Assembly (NCBI RefSeq): GCF_949628265.1
Contig: NC_088786.1
Location: 2,852,001-2,916,000, forward strand
DNA: 64,000 nucleotides
Reading direction: 5' to 3'
Source of the DNA: Cloeon dipterum
Lineage: Eukaryota > Arthropoda > Insecta > Ephemeroptera > Baetidae
Part shown: in pieces, positions 47,921-59,566 of the stretch
Numbering within the stretch: the first letter of the stretch is position 1
Layout of the letters: each line of letters starts with the position of its first letter
The notes under the pieces: model-generated
The model's database searches: none
What the model was told of the DNA's origin: nothing
The model's input: the letters and a program-made list of their open reading frames with translations, nothing else
Translations under genes and position numbers: made by a program

Positions 47921-50900
47921 TTACGCCGTCGTCGTTGCCGGGCTGCTGTTGGCGTTCTTGTAGGCCGAGAAGAAAGCGAGAGCCTTCATCAGCTGATAAC
48001 TCTTGGACACGGGAATGTTGGCGTCGTACAGACTTTCCGACTGGTTGCAGTCCACGTACACGGACCAGTTGCACTTGAGCACACTTTGGTCGAACAGCGT
48101 GTTTTCTGGACACAGGAAGTTCTTTTCCACCAAACCGTCGTCGGTGAGCGCGCACACGTGGAATACCTGCGGACAGACACAATTAATTTACGTCTGATAA
48201 TCGCTGAAAGAGAAAGGATACGGATGAAATATGAATAAGATACGGTCAGATAAAAATCATAAAAAAATTTAAACGTGAGCCGAGGTTTTGTAACTTAAAT
48301 GAAGACATTAGTGTGAAGGACGCACGCGGAATTTTTTAAGAAGTGCCACTTAAAATCTTCCGCGTTAAGATCTGGTCACGTGCGACTGCGACTACTTTTC
48401 TTTTTCGGCGAATTTTAAAAAGAGAAATGCTGCTAATTCTTAGGATTCCGGTTATTCCGTTTCCATAATTTAAAGTTCATTGCAAGCAAGTTGTATCTTT
48501 TTTCCAGATCAGAGAGACGCTTTCAATTTCTTATAGTAGTTTGATGGTTTTGACGATCAAGGTTTCGCGAGCGGAGTGACCTCGAAATTTCAGCAAGTAT
48601 GCAAAAAATAAGTGGCTTGGCACGTAAACTAAGTAGACCAATTTAGATCCGATCATCCGATGGCATCCTCCCGTGAAATAATTATTTTTTGTTCATTCAA
48701 GGAAGTGCATTTAATTCGTTTTTGATGACGGAGTGTTTTTTTCCCTGTTGGCGAAGAGAAAAACTGTCATTTCTTGTGGCTCGTTAGCGATATTAATATC
48801 GCGTGTGGTTTTCTCTTTTTTGTTCGATTCATTATGCACAGTTGCACATTGACACACGCCAAGTCGCCCATAGAATCCTACTGGTTGCGTGGTCATCGTT
48901 GGTTGCATTTCAAATAAAATAAAAAGAAAGGGCGCTCTCTAGCCTACATTTCTGCTTTGTTTGTAATTTTACACTCATTCGATTTAATGGCACTGCATTA
49001 ATTTTTCGCATAGAGCAGCAATTTGAAAACTAAGGAGTGCCTGATGAAAAGTTCCAACCGGTATATCTAAAAATGCAGACCGTGAAAGCCAGCCATTGAC
49101 ACAATTAGTCTGCGTAAAGTGTGTCCTCTGTCTGTGTCTGTCGCTCGTGGCCTAACGATATACTTAATCTCTTGTGAATTTTCAGCCGACATTTTTCTCA
49201 TTCAGGGTTTTCAATCTTCGCTCGTCAGGGATACACGTAATCACATTTATATTGTCTCTAGCGGTGGATATAAAACAATTCTCCTGTAGAGCAGTAATTT
49301 GAACGCTGATGCTGGCTGGCTGGACCACAACAGCGAGAAATAGACTTTCAATGTCAGAGGCTCGCAAGGCCGACAGCAGAAATGTTTCTTTTCTGCTGGC
49401 TGAGGTGCACATAGGTGTGTAATCTCGAGTCTTTCGCGTTATGTTGTGCAACCAGTTTCCCTCTGTGATGCAAATTCTACGATTAACTGGATCTGCAAAG
49501 GTGAAGGACTCTTTTTACCATTTTTAAATTTTCAAGAGCACGCCGCTACCGCATTATCTTGAGTTCCGTGAAGGAGAATAATTGTGCTGTAAATAGGACG
49601 AAGTAGACACGCGTGGTAAAACAAATGAAAATCCAGATTTTAGTCGGCGGAATTTCCCACCTCGAGCTCGCGCTAAATTGTCCAAGTCGCCTTTCTTACT
49701 GCTCCGTGCCTTATATTGAATTGGTGAATTATAAGGCGCGACCAAATGGAGAGGAACTGATTCATGTCCTAGATATTTACGCCGAGACAATCTCTCTTCG
49801 CGCGCCTCCGAACCGTACCTTTATAATTTAATTGTGCCCCGCGCGCGATAACAATTTTACGTTTGATACACGTGCTAAAAGCCGAATCCATTGTTGTTGA
49901 ATTAAGTCAAGTCATGCGTAGTTTCACTTTCATCGAGTATTTTAAGTGCTACCAATTCTGTGTTGACTACTAGACGAAAGTAAAATAAAGTTAATTGCAT
50001 TCAAATTTTGTAATGTTTAGCTTTCCACACGGCATAAAAATTTTATTTGACGAGCCAAAGGTGAAGGCGAAGAGGTCACCGTAATTTAAAAGCCACACCG
50101 ACAGGTAATAAAGAAAGGTGGTTTGTGTGATGCGCTATGGTGGCGTTTGTCACAATAAACCCACAAACCCACATCTCCTTTTTCGAGCCGGCTCTGAACT
50201 GAACGGCTGACTACACAATAAAACTAACGAGACTTGATTGTCTTATTGAAATTGACTGCTGGCTCGTCTTCACTTTCTACTTATTTTCAAGGGCAATATT
50301 TGCTGGACTCACCATGCAGCCGAGATCGACGTCAGCGTAGAGTCCAGGGAAGTGCTTTTGGCTGCCGCACTGGAACGAGGTTTGCGGCATCTCCACTTTG
50401 GTCTTGAAGCCGTCGTCGTAGTTCTTGTCGTAGTTGGCCGGGTAGTACTCCTTTGGCGCGTTCATCACGTACCTGACGCCTGGCTTTTGCGCCACCGAAG
50501 GCCCTATGTTGACCACGTTGGCCAGCTCGGGCCGCCTGGTCATGGCGATCGTGGTGGTCGTCGCCTGAGTGGTCGGCTCGCCCTGCAGAAGGGCCACGGC
50601 GGCCACGGCCTGCTGCAGTTGTTGCCTGTTGTTCTTGTCGCCAAGAGCCGCACGGATCGTGTCCACGCTCACGTTGGCAGCCGCGGCCAATTCCTCGATG
50701 TTCTTCTCCAGCTCGGCGTCGATCAGGGCCAACTTCTTCTCGTCTGACGCGGCGTCAAGAGGCGGAAGCACACTCGCACGCTCCACTAACATCTGGATAA
50801 ATTGATTTAATATATAATATATGGACTTAAATAGACAATAGGACTAAAAAAAATCGTCGAACGCCTTTTCCTCCTGTGAATCGTCTACCATATATAAATC

Positions 50901-53573
50901 CTCGACGCTGATTGACTGACGCAACGCGCATGTCAGCAGCTACTTAACCTTAGCATGTGTTGCAAGCCGCGTGGGAGATTCTGACATGCGCGTTATATCA
51001 TCCAATCAGCGTCGAGGATTCTTCAAGCAAAGAAATTTAACTGCTATATACGATTTCCGTGCTTTCATTCGCAATTTAATCGGTTTTAATCAACTTTAAA
51101 TGCGTTTCCGCGGTTAAATACAAATCGAAAAGACCAATTCTTTCGCTCATCGGTATAGCAGAATGGTAAACGATTTACGACGAGAGGAGTTTAACGCATG
51201 GGGATCTTCAAATGCGTTTCTTAACAAAAAATGCGTTTTTCGGTCCTGTTATCTAACCTGTGGGACTGGGACTGGGCGCTGTGTGTTAACTGTCTTCCTA
51301 ATTGCATTCCTAAAAGCGGTCATCTCTCGGCCGTCGTCGGTTTTGCCCACGACCGCAGACCTCGAAATGCTCGGCTGAGGCGCAGGCTGGGCGGATCGCA
51401 GCATCGGCATGCTCGCGGAAATCTTCTTGAACGCCGGCGGGTGGCCGTTCATCTCGTCGGCTCTCTTCTGAGCCTGAAAGAGTGTTATATATTGTTATAA
51501 AAAACTGGAGAGCTGTGCGGAGCGATCACTCCTTACAGAGGCGGCCGCCGCTTCCCAGTAAGATCCTGAGACGGATCTTCGTTTGCTTCCCTCGACATTT
51601 GACAAGGACTGTGGGAATCCAAGCTCATCGCCGACGCTTACACCTTGAAAAATAGCACGCAGGTTTTTCTTTTAGATATAATCAGGAGATATTGGAGCGA
51701 GAAAGTCTGCGTCTGCACGCAAAAAATGCTGAGATGTCATTTTGCAGTCTTCGTAATTGTGTCTGCCTTTTGCGTGGGCACAAAATTTGATAAAATAGTG
51801 AATTGTTTCGTTTTCGTAAGAGGCTCGCGCGTCTGTATTGTGTTTGTCATGCGGGTTAATTTGCGTAGCCGTCTGTCTCATCTCTCGACTTTCTTTCCAG
51901 GCAGAAGTCAATACAATTATTTAGTGCATGCGGTGATGTGGAGGAGAGAAGAGCGGATTTTAGTGTGTCACCGCCGAGCAAAGCTTTGTGTTCCAAACAA
52001 CGCGTGTTGAGAGAAAAACAACTCAGCGGATGGAACGTTATGTGCGTAAGTGGAGATGTGCAAAAAGTAACTGTGAGTGTGTTTGCAAATAATAAAAAGT
52101 CGGCGGTGTTATTTGTGAAAATGATCCAGCAGGTTCATTTACGAGAAGAGAAAGAGAATTGAAGTTGTGCCCAGTCACGTAGCAGCAGGTTGAAGGATAA
52201 AATAATCTGTACGTGTTTAATGTGAGCTCGAATAGATGGAGTAAATCGTGCGGAAATTCTACAAGCGTTTTTTACTACAAAAAAGAATTTTTGATTTATC
52301 GCATGCAGAGAAATTGACATGCACTTGCCAGGTTGCGTCAAGTCCGATAATGGCCGAAAGCGAAAATGAAATTTAGAAATTTAGTCACATTTAGTGTATT
52401 ACACCAATGTTGAAAACAATTCCCATCGGACCAAAGAAACTTGCAAACTGATTGTCAGGGGAATTTAGTGTTAAAGAGATTGGAAGGAGATTTTACCAAA
52501 ATTAGGGACTCACCCAACCCAATGTAGCCCTTGACACCACCAAGGTTTCTGACTCGGAAAATTCCAGACTGTTTGAAGGCGCAGTTGAGTTTGAAACCAA
52601 AATCCTGATCAAACACGCATGTGGACACCACTGGCTTTACATTGTAGATCACCGCTGCAAAATAACATCCAGAACAATTTTTGTTACACCCAACAATCTT
52701 TAATTTTCCTGTAAAGTCTTTCACACAAGGATTGAGATATAACGGCTCCAACAAAATCAAGACTGACGAGTGACCTAGTTTTTAATTCGATGATCCACTG
52801 CTTGGTAAATATTTGGATTAGCTCAAGTGTTGGTTTTAAAAGAGCAGTATTTTCTTCTCTTACGAGTAAATGTGTAATCACTATGAAATGCATGTATTTC
52901 CCAGCTTTCCCCTCTGCGCAAACAGCACGCAATACACAGCCTCTTTCAAGAACGACTAGTTTTTATTAGCTTAATGATGTAACAAGCGCGACAGTAATAA
53001 TTATTTGATCAATTAACAGATCACATTACGGCTTTTTTTAAATTTAATGATTATTTTACAGACTGAAATATTCTATAGCGGCAGATTGGGAACGTGCAAT
53101 AAAATTAAATGCATTGAAGAGAGGAGAATGTACAATGGACATTGAAATTCAAAGCACCGCACAACTGACAATCAGTATATTACTGCCAATACATATATGG
53201 AGGAATTTTGTCTTCCCTTTTTCGAATTCAAAACATGCTAAATAATGAGATTAAAACCAAATCAATTCTATTAGAAAGGAAATATCCGCGTTCCTGAATG
53301 TGAAAGACATTCTGTAAGGTTGAAACCGCGCGTTTATACGGCCGGCCGTCCAAGCCCAGGGCTGCCGATACTGTTTCCTCACTCTCGAACGTATAAAATA
53401 TGAAGGTGTGTGCGCGGAAAATGGAGCAAATCTATTATTTATACTCCGAGGAAGGTCACTCTCGCACCGAAACACCGTCCAGTTAAAATCTGAGCGGATA
53501 AATTACTGTCATCTATCTCACCTAAGCAGAAGGCGAAAGCCACGCAGGCGAAACTGACTCTGGCACGCACCAT
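47921..53573 (-). CDS. Secreted protein with C-terminal CBM14 (peritrophin-A) chitin-binding domain
   Basis: Exons 53573-53522, 52654-52514, 51643-51537, 51473-51258, 50792-50313, 48166-47921 join in frame to 413 residues. Exon 1 is a signal peptide (MVRARVSFACVAFAFCLG). Exon 2 has a short two-cysteine segment (TCVFDQDFGFKLNCAF). The middle (exons 3-5) is hydrophilic and Ala-rich with a helical-looking stretch (KNIEELAAAANVSVDTIRAA) and a Thr run. The last two exons complete one CBM14 domain: six cysteines in FQCGSQKHFPG, LGCM|VFHVC, FLCPENTLFD, LKCNWSVYVDC, the standard spacing and aromatic pattern for chitin binding. A domain-splitting intron of 2.1 kb is typical for insect cuticle or peritrophic genes. 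Known of the family: CBM14 binds chitin outside the cell. Inferred: cuticle or matrix role. Exon 3 uses an AAG acceptor and is the least certain piece; it is the only one I found that restores the phase. Confidence 0.82.
48167..50312 (-). other. 2.1 kb intron splitting the CBM14 domain
   Basis: Lies between the exon ending GLGCM-type LGCM and the exon starting VFHVC. No gene; AT-rich, with GC-richer patches around 49240-49420 and 49780-49850 that show no coding structure. Confidence 0.5.
50850..51170. repeat. Inverted-repeat element, family D, copy 4
   Basis: Arms AATCCTCGACGCTGATTGAC at about 50895 and CCAATCAGCGTCGAGGATTC at about 51001, with inner ATGTCAGCAGC and TCTGACATGCGCG. The left flank TCGTCGAACGCC matches the outer end of copy 3; the right tail GCAATTTAATCGGTTTTAA matches copy 1. 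In an intron of the CBM14 gene. Confidence 0.75.
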
Positions 53574-56071
53574 CGCGGTAAATCCCAAATCAAACCAGGG
53601 TTAAAGGTGCATGCACGCAGGTAAAACGCACACCGTCCCTTCTGAGCACAAGTCAAACGCAAACTGAGTGCATGGCATGAGTCCGTTCGCGAACGCGCGC
53701 CGCCCGACCCCTTCCATTCCACCTGCTGAGCCAGATGCGCTTGAAAATACCTTCGGCCCGGCAGTGGGAAGTGCGCGCGGTGCCGATTTTCGCCTGCTCT
53801 GCCTCTGCACAGGAACCGTCCGAGGAGGAGAGCACCCGAAAAACGGGTTTTGCTCATCTCCGGCCCTCGCCAAAGTGTCGAGGTTTACTTTTCACATCCG
53901 GTATGATTCTTTCGACATTGATTGCTGGAAATTTAAATTAAATGGTTCATGGACCTACAATGTTTTATTATATCACCTCATTCACCCTGAAATAATAGGT
54001 ATTTCCGAAGGTGACTGTACGCAATTGGCGTCTTCACTCACTCAGGGAAATGAGTGATTTGTGGCGTAAAAAGCAATCGGCAGGTTGCCTTTGTGGCGCT
54101 GCGTCCGCCCGCAGCACACCTCCGTAGACCTCTTCAGTAGGTCACTGTGCCGCAAGCCGAGAGCAGCGAGCAGCGGCTGATGTCATAACGCTGAGAGAAG
54201 CTATGTGCTCTTCTCGATCCCAGGCAAACGGGAAATAATAAGTTATTGGTGCAACACAGTAGTTAAAAAGTGTCATCATTTTAAGACGTGCCAAATAACT
54301 CGTTAAAGTTTAATTTTTACTGACAGCAGCATTTTTTTTTAATTTTATTTACGACTGCATTTTTACTAAAAAAAATAGCGCCATTAATTGAACCAATTGA
54401 ACACTCCCGTGCGCATGTCGCCATCAAAAGTTGCTTTTGTTCATTAGAGTTGGTAAATTTGAAGCGTATAACCTCACTCAGCATTGAAAGTAAAATGGCA
54501 TTCTCCCACATCAGCTAGGGTACAAGATTTGTGACAGCGTTTAAAGGTGGACGAGCAGCACAATAAAGGGGTAACGGTATAAGTTAAGGAGAGACGCCGC
54601 CAGTCAAGAGAAATTTCCTCGTCGAACGCGCCGCCCGACACCGCAACTTTTCAGCGTGTTTGTCATTAGATTAGCGAGCAGCGTGCCTTGACCCTGAAAA
54701 TTTTCGTATTTAGCATAATGGTCCAGTTTCGAGTGCGCGTGCCCGTCCATACGCCGGGCGAGTGAGGCTACTTTCACATTATCGAATTCGGCGTGCGCGT
54801 AACTGCAGAGAGCGAATCGTCTGTCGGATATCCACCAAAAATGTTCTACAAAAGGAGCTGGATGACCAGAGGAAAGTTTTTATTTGGCAGAGTTTGCGAG
54901 CTCCGAAATGGGATTTAGCTTGGAAAGTGTTTCAAAACTGAGTTAGCAAAATTTTATTTGACTGTGAGATTATAATTCTTAAGGGAAACCTCTATATACT
55001 TGACAAATTAATTAATGAGTTCATTTTATATTTTCCGAAAAATTGCATTTTATATTTTGGCCAGGAAATCGGCCAATGGCTCATTAACGGTTAGCTCGAA
55101 AGTTTTAGAGCTTGCTACCAGGTCATGTAGCTCCATTTTTGACACCAAATAAAATTAATGAAATTAAAATTGCTCCCGAAAAACATTTCCTCAATTTTAC
55201 CGCAATTTCCTGATGGCCCTATAACAAAATATTTTTCCCGAAAATTCCCGCTCCCGATTCTTATTTCCAGATTCCTCGTTTTTTCTGCAAAAATTTAATA
55301 ATCAAAAGTAGATATCGTGTGCGTTGATAAATTTATTCTGTGCACGCAAGTTCACAATTATTAAAACTTACATATATAATATTAATATTATGTGTTGAAG
55401 TTCAACACCTTACACTTTAGGTTGAAAGTTTATATATTCACGAAGGCTATTTTTACTGGGACATGTTAACTGTCACGTAATAATATTCGATTTGCATAAG
55501 AGAGATTAATGTAAAACAAAAACAACCTAACAAATTAGATCAGGTGAACTCCCAATTTTAAAATTGCGAGAACTAGAGCACACAACACACGTCAACAAAA
55601 GAAAATTATATGAAATTTTTAATAAAGCGATTAAAAATAAATATTGCAGCCTTAACTTCACAAATTGAGCTTACAATTAGGACCTTTTACCAAACCATCA
55701 AAAATGTTAAGCATATAAAATAACACTCCTCGCAATTAGCTTGATTCATATCAGGAAAATTGAAAGTGAGTTGGGAATATAAAATTTGACTCTTTTCCTG
55801 AGCCATTCCCGTTCCGCAAAATCTTATATATCCATTTAAAAAATCTTATTGAAATTCAAATCGAAAAAATTTACATCACTTTAACGTGGTTGACTTCAGA
55901 AAAGGATAATCAAATTCAGTGGTTTCACCATAAAAACTTCGAACCAGAAAAGTTTCCTTGTAGAATTAAATAAAAATAAATAGATGTGAAGTCCTATATA
56001 GATAATTCAAATTTTATTAAGTTCAATCAGCTACTCTTCCAATTGTAAATAACAAATAAAGTGGCTATCTA
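53574..56071. other. 2.5 kb gap between the CBM14 gene and POLD2
   Basis: GC-rich from about 53590 to 53860 and again about 54060-54200 and 54590-54840, as expected of promoter-side sequence for the CBM14 gene. Frames there are shadows with Arg/Pro/Ala-rich translations. AT-rich from 54850 to 56000. No gene recognised. Confidence 0.45.
56013..56018 (-). terminator. Poly(A) signal of POLD2
   Basis: AATAAA on the minus strand about 55 bases beyond the stop codon. Confidence 0.5.
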
Positions 56072-58733
56072 TCATCTTTCAACGACAGAGCTTGGCAAGT
56101 TGATCGAAAAGCTCAGAGGATGGCAGTCAAGCGTGTTGAGATTCACTAGTACTGCTGTCTGAGTTTCAGCAAATGATGGGAGACAAACCAAACGCACTTT
56201 CTGGCCGCCATCAGCTAACATTCACAGTCAAATTTAGAATCACGATAAATCTGCAATATTATTTGCTTACTTGTGATCACTTTTGTTTTCAATTCTGGCT
56301 GGTTGCCTGCGAAGAAAATGTCTGGGCAGTGCTCCAGGATGAAAGGATCATTCTCAAAACACGGGTAGGAATCTGAAATTAACAATAACATGAATGAAAT
56401 TGAATTAACTAGGTCAAATTATTTACGCAGCGTGTCCGGCGCAGTGGGAGCTACGTGTCCCCAACGAACGCAATTCTCCAGCAGTTCGAGTCGGCAGGCG
56501 ACAGAGCAGAGGGAGTGCATGTCCGTGATGGGCTGGCCTGAGGTGCCCAAAATCAAACGATTACCAATTTCGCACTTGTATGGGTTGGTCACCAGGTGCA
56601 TTGTGTTGTACAAAGAAGCCTGCAGATAAATTATTTGAGTATGTAATCAGATCGGAGCTTTCAAATTTGAAAATAATTGAGTTCTAATGAAACTAGAACA
56701 TCAAATTTGGTGCCAAAAGATGCCTTTCAGACTGCCAATAACTTTTAAGTTAGCTTATTTTATTTTAATTAGAATAATTTTTGAATAATCTAAATAAAGT
56801 TCTCTTATTATTTTTAGATAAAATGTTATCCTAAGAGTGTATAAGCATGCCTGGATATTTAAAGGAAGGTGAAACTTTTAGTTTTTGAGATGCATAGGGT
56901 TGAAGGTTGAAAAAAGAATGTTTTGATGATCAGGTGGATATAGAGAACATAAAAATTCAAAATTGCATAATCAGAAAATTTTTTTCCTTGGAACAGCTTT
57001 GGGTCACTCCTGAGGTCAGTCAATACCATTCGAACAGGTGAAATTTTTGAACCCTAGCGTCAGGGTAGCCACTTTAACGATTCCTGACAGCCTCTGAATT
57101 GGTTTGATTTGCAAGATTTGCACACTGTTGGAATGGCCAAGTTGAGAGCTTTCAGAATATGTTCAATTTGACTCTTTATTGGTAATCAGGGTGCTCAGGG
57201 TACAAACTGATGTCTAAAATGTCATTCCTGAGCGCCCTGATCTTGCAGATTGAACCAATCTAGAGTCAATTAATGAAATTCATGTTTAACGATATCAATC
57301 ACTTTAGGGTCACCCTGACGTCAGGGTTATAATTTTTTGCCTATTCTGATAATCTTCTTTGAACCAAAAAGTGACTCCCAGCATGTTCCAAGGGGAACAA
57401 TCAACCGATTGTGCAATTTTTACTTTCTCAAAATTAACCTGAGCTCAAAAATACCCTTTTCCAACCCTAGCATCTTCCATTACCTTAGGAAACAGGCACG
57501 GGTGGAAAGGCTGCTGGGGAAGCATGTGGCTGCATGGGTCAAACTCCCCAGGCATGATGTCGACGTCAATGCTGGTCTGTTAGATTAAAAAATATAAGTA
57601 CGCAAACTGTGTAAAAACACAATTCATCAAACCACAAGCTCTGCGAAGTAATCGTCTAGGCGTTGAGTGCTACTGATGAGGCTGTCCTGCGTCTCTACTT
57701 GCACATTTCTCAGCTTTCTTGACTGCATGTTTGCTTGCGAGTTGTCTTGCATGCTGTTTCCTGAATTTCATTCACCTTACTTAATAAACAATCATACACA
57801 CAAAATGAACTGACCAGCGAAAATCGCCCGCACAACATGGGACATCCTCTCCTGGTCCTCGGGACTGCCAGCTTGGCCACGTAGCAACTCAAGCATGATT
57901 TCGGCACACATCGAGTTGCTGCCAGATGTGGAATTTCCAATGCTCAAGCCGCTCACAAGCAGCACGTACCTGCCAAAGCAAATCAGTACAAATGAAAAAA
58001 AAATAAACTTTATGTGTACTTATCAGGGCTGTCAATTGGTTTGTAGATACGTTCTTTGGGAACATGAAAGCAATAATCTTCAACAGTGAAGGTGCCTTGT
58101 TTGTCATCCATTCCGAGAGCAGCTAAGACAATTCCTGTCGGCGTTAGTGAAATTATTAATCAATCAAATACCACATTTTTAGCTGCAAACCTGTGACCAT
58201 TTTGTGGGCATCAATTACCCCGCTGAGTGTAATCCTCTGCAATTCATCTTCTAAAACAAGGCTGTCAGACTCATCAGCAAAATAAGTCAGCGTTGGCTGC
58301 AGTTCTAGTTGGTACTAAAATTGAAACTGACGATTTGTAAAAATGTAAATTTTGAGTTAAGCACTTACCTCTTCACTGATTTCTTTCAGTATATTAGGCT
58401 TCAGAGTTTGCTGCTTGTAGAGTGTTCCAATAATAACACATTTTCTGGCCTCTTCAATCTCTCCCTCCTGAAGTTGGTAGAGCTCAATAATAGGGATATC
58501 GGAGCCTATATTATTTTGCACATAATAATTATAACATATTTCTAACTCTCAACTCCTGTTAACTAACCCCATTTCTTCTTGGCTAGCTCTTTCAAAGGTT
58601 GTCGCAAGGTTTTCAAACGCACCATGTACATCGGCGCAAATTGTCGACTGTAGTCCGTGCTCGAGATTGTGAATTTCTCGCTGAGGTTTTTGTACTCACA
58701 TGTGTCTCGGTGAAGAACCTTTTCGGTGGACAT
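56072..58733 (-). CDS. POLD2: DNA polymerase delta subunit 2 (regulatory B subunit)
   Basis: Second subunit of the replicative polymerase delta; it links the catalytic subunit to the other accessory subunits in the nucleus. Ten exons: 58733-58568, 58505-58369, 58314-58191, 58134-58020, 57969-57815, 57760-57633, 57576-57484, 56619-56427, 56372-56271, 56214-56072. They close in frame to 451 residues, against about 469 for the human protein. Landmarks: [16 protein letters not shown]; the OB-fold region with [19 protein letters not shown] and VEDYCF; the phosphoesterase-like region with [53 protein letters not shown], and the end region ACPDIFF-type [13 protein letters not shown] then VRLVCLPSF and AVLVNLNTL. 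The metal-binding residues of active phosphoesterases are absent in this family generally. MSTEKVLHR is chosen as start by family length; an in-frame ATG at 58874 would add 47 residues. Confidence 0.94.
56985..57385. repeat. Foldback element, family C, copy in POLD2 intron
   Basis: Blocks AACCCTAGCGTCAGGGTAGC, TTTGATTTGCAAGATTTGC and AATCAGGGTGCTCAGGG, then inverted counterparts CCTGAGCGCCCTGATC, TTGCAGATTGAACCAATC and GGTCACCCTGACGTCAGGGT. Shares order and spelling with 42000-42500. It makes this intron (56620-57483) the longest of the gene. Confidence 0.75.
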
Positions 58734-59304
58734 TTTTCCGTTTGATTGGAGAAAATTTCTAATGTTGTCTTTGATCTTGGATTGAAAATCTAAATTGGCT
58801 GAATGGGACTGGTGACAGAAGTAAGCGCGCGAAATCTCCAGCAGCTGAAAACAACAACACTGATACGCCCCCATTGGAGAACTTTTGCTATTGCGTATTC
58901 GAAAGGAGAAAATATGATCTGATCCAAATTTCCAATTTTATGCAAAAAATTGCTGTAGATACGTGTTTAAAAATACAAATCTTATAAATCAATTCTTTAA
59001 AGTTGAATCAATAGCTTTGAAATCCCCAATAATAGTGAAGAAGTTCACCATCAAGCATCAAGTAGTCTACTCTTTAGTGTACTCCCCAATTGGCTGTTGC
59101 ATTCTAGAAATTTAGTGAGAAATGGCGGCAAACAAACCTTATTAGTAAACTTAAAGGCACTTAAAAAAACATTTAAAACAATGCATTCGTACTTTTTTAA
59201 ATTCCTTAAATTCAGAGAATCAGACACTTCCAGATAAACGGAAGGAACATGAGCACAAATGATACGGAGCATTCCTGCCTGCGAGTGTGCCTGCGGAATT
59301 AGTG
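58734..59304. other. Gap between POLD2 and the decayed desaturase exon
   Basis: Short intergenic stretch behind the POLD2 start. The first 140 bases are open in the POLD2 frame and probably 5' untranslated. Otherwise AT-rich with nothing recognised. Confidence 0.4.
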
Positions 59305-59482
59305 ATGCGAGTTTGAAACTCTTGTATGTATATATAGATGTATCTATATCCTGCGGCCAGGCTGAAGACCAAGAAAAACGGCGTCGGCTACCAATAAGAT
59401 ACACACGCGTTTATGGATGCTGGTGCCACGCATTTTGCGCTATGGGGAAACGTTGAACAAATGCAGCGTCGCGTAAAATCGC
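59305..59482 (-). pseudogene. Decayed copy of exon 3 of the cytochrome b5-related gene
   Basis: This stretch aligns with the live exon at about 60645-60812: GCGAGTTTGAAACTCT, CTGCGGCCAG, ACCAAGAAAAA, CGGCTA, GCGTTTATGGATGCTG, GCATTT and CGTAAAATC are shared in the same order and orientation. Read on the minus strand it gives FYATL, then diverges and meets a TAG where the live exon has a Glu codon after a Pro. A TATATA-like insertion (TATGTATATATAGATG) interrupts it. It lies about 90 bases beyond the end of the live gene. It is a duplicated, dead exon fragment. Confidence 0.8.
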
Positions 59483-59541
59483 TCTATATATAAATTAACA
59501 TATCAAAAAATATATAATACTGAAATTTTGGAAATTTTATG

Positions 59542-59547
59542 TTTATT
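59542..59547 (-). terminator. Poly(A) signal of the cytochrome b5-related gene
   Basis: AATAAA on the minus strand about 20 bases after the stop; another overlaps the stop codon itself. The very short 3' end is notable but plausible. Confidence 0.4.
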
Positions 59548-59566
59548 TTTATATGAGTTAAAAAAT

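Noticed and set aside
53522-54057. Overlapping GC-rich open frames around the CBM14 start
   Set aside because: They arise from GC-rich 5' sequence; only the signal-peptide exon at 53573-53522 splices into the gene.
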